Origin: Trichobilharzia regenti
Lineage: Eukaryota; Platyhelminthes; Trematoda; Strigeidida; Schistosomatidae
Reading direction: 5' to 3'
Assembly: GCA_944472135.2 (NCBI GenBank)
Contig: OX235263.1
Span: 19,149,379 to 19,213,378 of the forward strand
Length of the DNA: 64,000 nt
In this document: positions 24,101-36,100 of the stretch, one piece after another
Position numbering within the stretch: the stretch's first letter is position 1
Layout: each line of letters starts with the position of its first letter
The notes under the pieces: generated by a model
Databases searched by the model: none
Seen by the model: only the letters and a program-made list of their open reading frames with translations
Told to the model about the DNA's origin: nothing
Position numbers and translations under genes: made by a program

Positions 24101-27100
24101 ACTACAAGGCGAGCCAATAGGCCATTAAGGCGCCTAGAAGGAGGGGGGAATTGTCACTTTTTTCCCGCACCTATATAACAATAGTCAAAATAAGGAAATC
24201 AGTTGACTTTTTCAGGTGGATTCCGATGCCTTCAACTGTATGTGGAAGAGAGCTTGGTAAGCCAAAATTACGATCAATCGAAATACAGTTTTTTTATTTT
24301 ATATTCCTTCACGTTCCTAGTGGAACATAGGGCTTCAAGCTAGAGGTTTGAAGTTTCGGCAGCAGTGGCGCTTATTTTTACGGGCTGGGGCTCCTAGCCT
24401 CATGCCCAACCTTCCCTCCTTACCAGCTTTTTTATTACTGGCTTAGTGAGGTAAAGGAGTTCATCGGCCGGGGCTCGAACTGCCGGACCACATGTGCACG
24501 CAGTTGCCGAGCATTTTACCGCTGTGTCACTGACCCACTGTCGAAATACAATACGTAAATTTAAATGCTTTATATTGATGTCAACTTTGATCGGATCTTG
24601 TAAATGACTTTGAAGGACTTTTTGAATGAAACTTGATGTTGTGGGTTCCCCAGATGTTCTGTTACCTAGCTATGTACACATTTGTGTTGTCTCTTTGCTA
24701 GCTAGGTTGGATAGTGTTCCAGAGCGCCTTTTACAAGTGGATGCCATACTACGACCAATTTACTGTCACATATCCTATGTGTGAACTGAAGATATAGCGA
24801 GAGAAACATAAGCATTTAGAAAAGAAATTGAACTACTTAACAGGCCAGTAATAAGTTGGCTCTTAAAAACTATATACAACCAAAATATTTGTTACCATTG
24901 AACGCATTATTTATTTATTTATTTATTTTACTTTACTATTTAGTATTCACATAAATTCTGTTTATGCAAATTATTATTGATTATCAATGTACTGACAAGA
25001 AAAAATTAACTGGCGATAATATGTGTGCAGTGTTCACTGGTAGTTGTAATATGGTAGAAAACAGCCTTTGAATACAACTCATTTCTAGTGAAATCATAAT
25101 GCACTTTCCATATTAGTTTGTTGATTAGATGTATCACACAGTGAAACAGTATTGTATACTAAATGACGTTTCGAACACAATTTATTGTTCATAATCATAT
25201 CAATTGTGGTCACACGACTTTGAGATTTGAGTCTTGTAGTTTTCTTTGTCGTCTCCTATTTGTCGTATGGGCAGTAGAATTTTCCATATATCTGGGACAG
25301 ATGTTGAATCGTTTCTATTACATGTATTTGCAGTTGATTCGATAAACAAAGCTTCTGTTATCAATCCCTCCCTATACCCTGTGACAATAGATTTTAAAAC
25401 TGTCATACTATCCCATCCATCCTATTGTATGGTTGTGTGTAACTGCATGTAGTGCTATAGCTGAACTATTTTCTGAATTTTGTATCTTATTTGGGTCAAC
25501 CAATCTAGATTTAGCTAGGTTTTTATGTTCGGCTAGTCTGACTGCCCCTGTTCTACTAGTAGGTAGGGTATTAAATAAACTGAATTGTTTTGTTTTAAAG
25601 GCTCTGCAGGATCCTTTAGCTGACAAAGGTTGTTTCTAATTGAGTTTGTGGGTTTGAATGCCAGCCACTTTTATTCCTACCCGCCTTGTTAAGAATTCTG
25701 CGTAAGGCTTCCGAGGTTCCTTCCTTGTATGGAATTACTGTTGATGATTTAGAATCCTTATCGTTGGTGTCGTCATTACTATTATTATTATTATTATTAT
25801 TATCACTGTCGCTACTATCATTATTTATTTTATTTTTACATTTCCTTGGTGCGTCGGTGGCACAGTGGTTAGGACTCTCGCCGACCATGCACATGGTCCG
25901 GGGTTCGAGCCCACGCCGGTGCACACCTGATATCTATGGTCGGCCTGCAAAATTTGGGCTACCGATATCCATGCTGAAAATTCCATACTTGTACCAAAAA
26001 TACAGTGTGGAATCAAGCTGTAAATCAAAAATTAAAAAAATTTTAAAAAAAATATTTCTTGACTACTCTATATGGGTAATTATTAAGTTTCAAGGCTTCT
26101 TTTATGTGTATCACTTCCTGTCTTAGATTTTCTTTGGTACTACTTAGTTTTTGTACTCTGTCATTTAAACATTTCACTAATCCTGTTTTAACTGACATAG
26201 GATGGGATGATCGGAAATCCAAATATCTGTTTGAGTGTGGGGTTTTTGTGTAAACACTAATGTGTAACTTCCCATCTTCTTTCCTTTTTACGTTGCAATC
26301 TAACATTGGAATTTCAATTCACTTATGAACTGGCAAGTCAGGAAGGGGAACTTCAATACAATAGGATGGATGGGATAGTATGACAGTTTTAAAATCTATT
26401 GTCACAGGGTATAGGGAGGGATTGATAACAGAAGCTTTGTTTATCGAATCAACTGCAAATACATGTAATAGAAACGATTCAACATCTGTCCCAGATATAT
26501 GGAAAATTCTACTGCCCATACGACAAATAGGAGACGACAAAGAAAACTACAAGACTCAAATCTCAAAGTCGTGTGACCACAATTGATATGATTATGAACA
26601 ATAAATTGTGTTCGAAACGTCATTTAGTATACAATACTGTTTCACTGTGTGATACATCTAATCAACAAACTATAATATGGAATTACTTACTACCACAGTG
26701 CCCAAGTTTTACACATAATGGACTTTGTATTCTAAAGTGTTACACAGGCATGCGACAATAATAATAATGACTTTGTTCTAAATAGTGTTTATATATAATG
26801 TACAGAATTTTCTGAGAAATATATTGCAGGATATTCGCTCTTCGTCCAGAATCTTCAAATACAAGATTAACTGACTGACAGTAGATCGTGTGACACAGTT
26901 TTGTTTGACTTGAAGAGCAAACCGATTCGTGATGATATCTCTTTTTTCTTTCTTAGAGAAATACACGACGACATTTTGTTGAATGACAATTATAAAAAGT
27001 TCAGGAAGTAGATTTTCTGAACCAAAGAACACCACTTAGGGACGGTCATCTCTCATGTACTGGGATAAGGTGCCATCGATGATAATGTTTTTTTCTCATG

Positions 27101-30100
27101 TTTACTGGAAACTTACGAAATCACAAGTTCTAAATGTTTTAAATACTTGTCAGAGTAAACGACTCTGTTAATCGCCATATTTTACTAGATTTAGACAGAC
27201 TATATACGAGAAATTATATGTGATGTATGTACGTCGGTGGCACATTGGTTAGGACGCTCGCAGGACATGCATGTGGTTTGTGGTTCGATACTCGGCCACC
27301 GATGCACTCCCAAACCTCACTAGGCCAGAAATAAAGCTGGTAAAGAGGGAAGGTTTGGCATGAGGCTAAGAACCTCTTTCCTGTAAAAATAATCACCATC
27401 GCTACGGAAACTTCAAGCCTCGAGCTTGAAGCCGCCCTATGTTCCATTGGGAACGTGAAGGAAATAAAAAAATATGTTGTATATTGATGGACTTTTCCGG
27501 TAACCTAATTTTTAAGCTGGTCTCCACCTATAAACAGTTAGCAATGTCAGTTATTTGAAAGAGTAAATAAGTTTTTTCGCAAAATGAAAACTATTCTACT
27601 ACTGCCGAGGTTAGGTTGATTCCAGTCTTCGTCTCAAAATGTTCTCATGTAGGCCCGCACGTTTATAGCCTCCTGCGGGTAAAAATCCTATTCGCCACCC
27701 TCACGTGGCAGCACTGTTCTTCACAAACGTGGAAGGGCGAAGATGAACGCCTGGGGCTTACAACCGGGGAGGTCGATTCTCTGATTCCAAACCTATGGTG
27801 TACATGGACTTCAATATCCGAATGGATCGAATGTTATATGAATCTATTTTGGTCATCAGAAACCATGAGAACACAGCTCCTGACGCTTCTCCAATGCCAT
27901 GTGGGTGAGATTTCACGTCGAAGGCTCGGTACTACGGTCCCCTAAGACAACCACTTACTTCGGTTTGGGCTTCCAGGCAGTATCTCTGTCCTCACACTAA
28001 ATATGACTCTGTGTGTGGTGCATCTCCTGGTGTCCGTAATGTACTAATTTTTTCAAAAATTATACTACTGTAAACGTTCCAAAGAAGTTTGAGTCGATTT
28101 GGGAACTGGACCTCCAACCGTTGTGTCATCAGGTTCTAATCCTGCTCGTGCTACCAACGTTTTGAGAAGTCAGGTAGTAGTATCATTAGCCCACACACAT
28201 ATTATTCTTATTACCCCTTTATGTTTCTAGTGGAACATACGGTTTCAACATCACGTGTCCACTTTTTTTCTGTCCCCTACAATCCTCTTCAGCCAGGCCC
28301 ACGATTGCACATAAACTCTCATCTCCTCCATGTCACACCCCGGGACGCTCAACCCTTTTCTAATTGCGGCCGCCCTTGAATGATGGCCTGACGCGCTATA
28401 TCGTTCAACTGTCTCCTCAGCGTGTGTATCCTGTCCATCCCCATTTCTTTTGGAATCAGGTTTGTGGCCCATAAAAGAAGAACTGACTGACTAAACGATG
28501 GTGTTGAAAATCCTAATTTTGTTGTTTATAGTGAGTAGGGAATTTAACTAACATGAATTCAGAATATGTAACCAGAAGGTCCTGGGTTCGAATCCCGGTG
28601 TGTGCGTACTGATGAAGAGTACCAAACTAGTGTGACGAAACAGCTGTCCAAGTACTCCCGGGTTTTTCAATGGTTCTCTAACTAATGCCAGCTCATGATG
28701 TAATCCTGTAACCAATCAAATCCCTACAAACCAACACTTGAATATCAATGAGATGCTCACTAGCGACTTGCCCTATTCATGTAAGTAGTTTTACCTGGGA
28801 TTCTAGTGAGAAGTCGTGACCAATAGGGGCAGTAGGTCGGGTGTGAGGACTAATACTCCCCACGGATGACAATGGCTAGGTGTCGCGCTATGTCGTGAAT
28901 TGGCAGAAGTTGGAATTCATGGGTCATTGGATTGGGTCCCAGTGGTATACGAGCTCTCGCTGGCCTTGTAACCGGAAGGTCCTGAGTGGGTGCGTACTGC
29001 TGAAGAGTCCCAAACTAGGACGAAACAGCTGTACAGTACTCCCTGCAGGTTTTCCAATGGTTCTCTAACTGATGTCAGCTCATGATGAAATCTTGTAACT
29101 GAATTCAGAGTGTTGAAGGTTTGTCTTACTTTTTAGATTCTGGATTTGACATCCTCCACCGTCCCACCACCTGTTGTTGGTGAAACGATGCTTCCTAGAT
29201 AAGTGGAGGAAGTTGTTAAATTTCTTCCGTTGATAGCCACACACACATATCGGTATTAGGTATGGCTTAAGAGAATTATGAGGAGCAGTTTAATTTGCCC
29301 ACAGACACGCTCAACCTTCCGAGCATCCAACACCTCCCTGAATGGGATATAAACACAGGTCCTCCGTCACTAACTGAGGTTACTAAAGCTGTCACCAATC
29401 TGAAACTAGGCAAAGCAGCGGGACCTGATGGAATGACTCCAGAGGTATTTAAGTACGGTGGAGACAGCTTACTGTCCGGATTAACTGAGGTACTAGGCAG
29501 CGTCTGGGAATCAGAAGAAGTCCCATTGGGTTGGTGTAAGTCACTGATTATCCCCATATACAAGAAGGGAGACAAGTCTTCCTGTGATAATCACAGAGGG
29601 ATTAGTTTGACTAATATGGTATCTAAAGTCTTAGGCTCAATAATCATGCGTAGACTGAGTGGTGCTCGGAAGGCACAAACACGAGAGAGCCAGGCAGGCT
29701 TTAGACCAGGAAGAGGGTGTATTGATCATATCTTCACCCTCCGACAGATTCTAGAACATAGGGATTCCTACCGGCGTCCAACAGTCATTATATTTCTTGA
29801 CCTAAAGGCAGCATTCGACTCTGTCGATCGGGAAGTTCTCTGGAGATGCTTGGCTGTAAAGGGAATTCCAAGAAAATATATTGCACTGATTAAGGCACTC
29901 TACTCGTACTCATACAGCCAGGTGAGGGCTTACGGCGAGCTGTCATCTGAACTGATGACGACCAGTGGTGTCCGTCAAGGATGCCCATTATCTCCTTTTC
30001 TATTCAACTTCATCATAGATGTGTTAATGGACTTAACCCTAGGTGACTTCAGCGACTCAGGGATTGACTTGCTACCGGGGAATAATCTCGTTGACTTGGA

Positions 30101-33100
30101 ATATGCAGACGATATAGTCCTTCTAGGCGAAGACGCTGACGAAATGCAGAGTCTTCTAAGCACCTTGAGCCGCAATCTACGAATGTTTGGCATGCGATTC
30201 GCTCCCGTCAAATGCAAGATGATGTTACAGGACTGGACTACATCGACGCCTAGTTTAAAAATAGGAAGTGAAGTGGTAGAGCACGATGACCGCTTCACTT
30301 ATTTGGGAAGTACCATCAGTCCCAACGGGCTGATCTCTGACGAAATCTCAGCACGAATACAAGGGGCTCGTTTCGCATTTGTTAGTTTACGCCGACTCTG
30401 GCGTAGACGAGATGTTCGACTATCGACCAAAGGGCGGGTGTACTGCTCATCAGTCCGCTCCGTCCTCCTTTATGGTTGTGAGACCTGGCCACTGAGAGTG
30501 GAAGACATGAAAAGGCTAGCTGTCTTTGATCATAGGTTCCTGCGTTCTATTTCCCGTGTAAAGTGGCATAATAAGGTGAGCAACATTGAGGTTAGGCGTC
30601 GAGTTCTAGGTAGGAAGGGGAAATCAATCGACGAAGTCGTGAAGCTACAAAGACTGAGATGGTTAGGACATGTGTTACGTATGCCAAGCCATCGCCTCCC
30701 TCGACGAGCAATGTTAGCGGATATAGGGTCAGGCTGGAAAAAAGCTAGCGGCGGTCAAACAAAAACTTGGCACCAGTCAATGAAATCCACAACAGTTGGT
30801 CTTAGCCACGTAGGAAGGTGTAGACTTCCAGGCTGGGGTCCTCGGGACGGTAAAAATGAATGGTTGGAAACAATTGGTGACATGGCTCAAAATCGTTCTC
30901 AGTGTCGGAGATGCATCCACTCCCTGTGACGTATGATCTCCAATGAAACTGTTTTGTTATTCTTTATTCTCCTTTGTCTCACACCTCTGCTCACTGTTTC
31001 TATTATGCTTTTCTTGTACTTTCTTCTCTTGCTTCGCGTGCTACACGGAATGTGGCGACTTGAACTTCCGCACATTTGTGCAAAGTTCTATGTCGAAAAC
31101 AGACAGACAGACAGGTATGGCTTATTGCAAGGGGATTCTGGGGGTAGCATTTCTACTCCTCTTCAATCTTATATATAACTTTAAAAAATCAATATTCTTG
31201 AAGAAAAGTAATATCAGAAGTTTAGAATATAATGCTCATAGATATTTTCACTTTTTTTCTCTGTCATGGATGAGATAAAAGAACCTAATTTGCTTAATAC
31301 ACAGAATATTATCAATAATCTCATACTACACTTGTAGAAAGTGTATATTACTATTATTAATTTACTTAGAAGAAACCACGTCAAAACATGTGATCACTAT
31401 CTGAAGTGTGTGTGTGTGTGTGTGTGTGTGTGAGTATGTGCTTGTGCGTGTGATTTTCTCGCTTGTGTGAAGAAAGAAAATGAAATTGTTGTAAAATTTC
31501 TGAGTTTTTATGAGAAACACTTAATATACTGGTTTTTTTCTTCTTGTAATCAGTTGGTCCTTCCTCACTCTCAGGGTTGATTTATTTTGATTATTGTTCT
31601 CTTACCAACCGATTAAGAAGTTGGCATTTCATTGCATCAAATAAGTTTTTATAAATTCCAAAAGGATATTTATGTTTCGATTCCCCGTTGACGCACTCCT
31701 AAATCTCACCTAGTCGGTAGTAAGACCAGTGTGTGTATGTGTGTATGGCTGGCAAATCTACTTCGTACAGACAACACAAGCTCTACTGAAACTCCACTAG
31801 GATCAAAAACGGATGACAAGTGGGATTTAGAATTAGGCGTTATTATTATAGTATTATTATTGTTATTATTATTATTGTTTCCTTTAATTTCTAGAGGAAC
31901 ATAGGGCTTCGGCCAAATGTCTCCATTGGGTTCGTTTCTCTGCTAAAGTTTTCACCTGGCTCCTAGTCTGCCCACATGCCTTCATCTCTTCTTCACATGA
32001 CCTCTTCTAAGTCACCCTCACACTGACGACCAACTCGCCACTTCCTGTTCGGGTTCCACTCGAACAATGGCCTGTCGTATGATGTCACTTGATGGTAAGG
32101 TCTCCTCAGAGTGTGGCCAATCCATCTCCATTTCTTCCTGCTTATTTGTTGCACAATCGGTTCCTGGTTGGTTTGTTCCCAGAGATCCCTGTTGCTGTTC
32201 TTTTCTGGCTGGCCATATGATCTTGAGTTTTGAGCGGAGACAGCTGTAAATGAGGGTCTGAAGTTTGTTTGAGATGCTCTTTATGACGCGCTGGCCAGGT
32301 CTCTGATCCGTATAGTCTGTCTGGATTCAACATAGAACTTGGCACCGAAGTGCAGCAGTTCGAGTTGCCACGTTCCAAATAGCACACAGAGGTAGACAAG
32401 AAGATGAGTGAAGAGAATTAATAGAGTTTGACAAGTATAAGAGTGAAACAGAATGGGTAATGGTAGAAAGGAATATGAAAGATTACAGAGACTGAATACA
32501 TCTGCGCCATTGACAACGATTTTGAGCCATGTCACCTATTGTCTCCAGCCATTGATTCCTAGAGTCCCGAGGGCCCCAACCCGGGAGTCTGCATCTCCCT
32601 ACCTGACTCAGTTTAACTGTCAAGGATTTCATGGATTGATGCCATGTTTTTGTTTGGCCACCACTGGCTCTTTTCCAACCTGAACCTATATCAGCTAGCA
32701 ATGCCCGTCGGGGGAGGCGGTGGTTAGGCATGCGCAGCACGTGACCTAGCCATCTTAGTCTATGTAACTTTATAGCCTCGTCGATTGATTTTCCCTCTTT
32801 GCCCAACACTCTACGCCTAACGTCAACATTACTTATCTTGTGAAACCACCTAACGTGAGACAGAGATCGCAGACATCTATGATCGAAAGCAGTCAACCTT
32901 TTCATGTCTTCAACGCGTATTGGCCATGTTTCAGAGCCATAGAGAAGGACGGAGCGAACTGATGAGCAGTACACACGTCCCTTGGTTGATAACCGGATGT
33001 CACGCCTACGCCAGAGATGGTGTAAGTCAGCGAAAGCAGCTCGAGCTTTTCGGATCCGTGCTGAGATTTCATCGCCAATCAGTCCGTTGGTGCTAATACA

Positions 33101-36100
33101 ACTTCCCAAGTAGGTGAAGTGGTCAACATGTTCTATCACTTCACTCCCTATCACTAAGTTAGGGGTTGACGTGGTCCAGTCCTGTAGCAGCATCTTACAT
33201 TTTGCAGGGGCGAATCGCATGCCAAACATACGAAGATTGCTGCTCAAGGTGTTCAGAAGACTCTGCATTTTGTCAGCATCCTCCCCTAACAGGACTATGT
33301 CATCTGCATATTCTAAGTCCATAAGATTATTCCCTGGTAACAAGTCGATTCCTAAGTCACTACGTTCAGTTAAGGATACTTCCATTAGCATATCTATGAT
33401 GAAGTTAAACAGAAATGGGGAAAGTGGACATCCCTGTCGGACACCACTGGTTGTTACCAATTCAGATGACAATTCCCCATAAGCCCTTACACGACTACGT
33501 GAGTTTGAATAGAGTGCCTTGATTAGTGCAATGTACTTTCTTGGCACTCCCTTCACAGTCAGACATTGCCATAGTACCTTTCGATCCACGGAGTCGAAGG
33601 CCGCCTTCAAGTCAAGAAATATGACAATTGTTGGACGCCGAAAAGTGTGTCTATGTTCTAGAATCTGTCGAAGAGTGAAGATATGATCTATGCACCCTCT
33701 ACCTGGTCTAAAGCCTGCTTGATTTTCCCTTGTCTGTTCCTCCCGAGTTCTGCTTAGTCTATGCATGATTACTGAGCCTAGGATTTTAGAGACTATGTTC
33801 GTTAGGCTGATCCCCCTATGATTATCACACGAGGACTTGTTTCCCTTCTTGAATATCGGTATAATAAGTGACTTACCCCAGTCTGATGGTACTGTCTCTG
33901 ATTCCCAGACTTTGCCTAGTACCTCAGTTAATCTACAAACTAGTATGTCACCCCCATATTTAAACACCTCCGGAATAATTCCGTCGGGTCCTGCCGCTTT
34001 GCCTCGTTTCAAATTACTGATAGCTTTTGTAACCTCACCTACAGACGGCGGACCAGTGTCTATATCCCATTCGGGTACGTGGTGGATGGCGGGGAGGTTC
34101 AGTGTGGCTGTAGGCAAGTTAAATTGTTCCTCAAAGTGTTCTTTCCAGCGTTCAAGGCGTCTATCCTGAGAGCTAATTAAGGAGCCATTTTTCTCAGAAA
34201 TAGTCTCACTTATGAATTGCCTTCTCCCGCCCGATTCTGTGATGAGTCTAAAGAGTTGCCTAGTGTTGCCTATCGCCAATGCTTTTTCCATCTCTTTCGC
34301 CTTTGTCACCCACCACTGTTCACGGTCCTTGCGGAGACTTTTAGTAAGTTTCCTTTTGTGCAGCTTTCGCTCCTCATTGAATTCGGAGCTCGCCGGAATA
34401 AGTCTTCTAGCATCTATCAGTTCGGATGAGGCAGTCGAAATCCAGTGGTTTTTACTCACCTTTGGATTTGCTTATTCACAGCTTTTACAGCTGTATCTAT
34501 AGCTGACTGAATATTCTTCCAGGCTTCTCCAGGGTGAGCACAGCTGTCGAATTCAGATATGCGTTTAGCTAGTTCTTCCTCAAATAGGGATTTAGTTTCC
34601 TGATCGAGCTGGGGACGTGATGGTTTTACCGCCAGCTGTTTCCTACGTCCGTTCAGTCGTAAGCACACACGAGCCCGGACCAGTGCGTGATCGGTATCTA
34701 CACACGTGTTCCAGAAGGAGCGACAATCTCCTACCGACCCACGCCAACGATAGCTTATTGCTATGTGGTCTATTTGTGTCCAGCGTTGGTTTGATGATGG
34801 GGGTCGCCAGGTTAAACAGTGTCTCTCCTTGTGTTTAAAGTTAGTGCTTACAAGAAACAAATGATTATCTGAACAGAACTGTAGGAGACGGTCACCGTTG
34901 TCGGTTCGCTGGCACGGAACTCCATAGGTGCCACCGACATCCTTCTCAGATTGACACAATTTCCCTACTTGAGCGTTAAAGTCACCAGCTAGAACGACTA
35001 TATCTGAGCGTTTAGCCTTTCTCACCAAACTAGACAGCTTTTGGTAGAACTCATCCTTCGTTTCATCCGAACTGCAGTCAGTGGGGGCGTAGGCGGAGAT
35101 TACGAAAAGGCATCGGCGAGTAGTGCAGTCCTTTCTCCTTCTTACTGATCCGTTCAGACGGACAGCACACATTCGGCTATCTACGGGATCCAGTCAAGCA
35201 ATGTCTTTTCTGCCCTAGTACTCAGAGCTATCCCTACGCCAGCTAATCCTCGTGAACTAGCTGTGGCATCTCCTGACACCCTCAAGGTGAATTTTGAAGA
35301 TTCATCCTGTTGGCCAGGTGGGGTTAGGTGAATAACCACACTTGGGTCTTGTATGCGTGTTTCTGAAACACAACATACATCAATGGCTCGAGATGCCAGG
35401 GTCTTAGCTAGTGATGCTTGTTGTCCTATTTGGCAAAGTGTCCTAACATTAAATGCTCCTATATGAAATTGGTGGCGTGGCTTTAGGAGACTATCGGTGG
35501 TGGTTTTTTGGCTTTCGTCGTTTTTAGTGGACACAGAGTGAAGAGGGAGTGAGGAGCCATCAAGTAGAGGAGTTGCATCAGTGGGGAAGGCAAGGTAGAG
35601 ATGAAGATGAAGACAAAGATAAGTGAGGATTAGAGAGGTTTTGTGTGCGTTTTGGATTGTGAGGGCGATTGTTACTTCCCGGCTGCCCACACCGTGGAAG
35701 TTGGTTGCGTGACCGCAGAGCCCAGGGGACAACTGCTTGTGGCCGGTCACACGCGGCCTGTTTTTGTTCGTTCTTTGTTGTTTTGTGTGCCTCAGTAGCA
35801 TACTTATCACTCCCGCCCTGTGACACGGCAGCAGGAAGCGCGGTCGTTGTTAATCCGGGCCACGGCCGATCCGGCATGAAATTTTGTGAATTTGTTTGGA
35901 TCATGGTATTGGATGAGGTAGCTGCTTTTTGTTTAACCGCTATCCAAACAACCTGCCTGGCATGGTAGAACCTCAAGAGACATAAGTCTCAGCCAGTATA
36001 GCTTGATTAGGTCATTGCGGTGTTCAAGCCCGACCACCACGTCAAGGTAGCAGCTTTCGGTCGGGCCGTATAGTAAGTGGCACTGACTTTACATTGGAGT

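Larger units (their letters stand above)
25109..26681 (-). mobile_element. Penelope-like element with inverted termini and a nested SINE
   Basis: On the minus strand from the right come an inverted 3'-end arm (26356-26681), an RT thumb ([35 protein letters not shown] at 26306-26043), a family A SINE, the linker [15 protein letters not shown] (about 25740-25690), a GIY-YIG C-terminal part ([18 protein letters not shown]) and the normal 3' end (left arm 25109-25430). The palm and 5' part are missing. PLEs are known for pseudo-LTRs that may be inverted; this copy fits that plan. Confidence 0.8.
32317..36065 (-). mobile_element. Near full-length RTE-like retrotransposon in an SR2-like element
   Basis: A 3.75-kb element. 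The 5' terminus is CCCGACCGAAAGCTGCTACC at 36065; the 3' end is at 32317. It is flanked by CCGTATAGT at 32308-32316 and 36066-36074 (9-bp target duplication). It carries a 5' UTR, an N-terminal segment, an APE endonuclease, an RT and a C-terminal domain, and shares all parts with the other RTE-like fragments. Two single-base losses break the long frame, so it is not autonomous as it stands. Confidence 0.92.

Noticed and set aside
25109..26681. CRISPR-like or palindromic regulatory array
   Set aside because: There are just two long arms, both coding for PLE protein; no repeat-spacer series is present in this eukaryotic window.
27616..27945. 109-codon plus-strand frame
   Set aside because: No motif, no start context and no splice-supported extension; not called as a gene.
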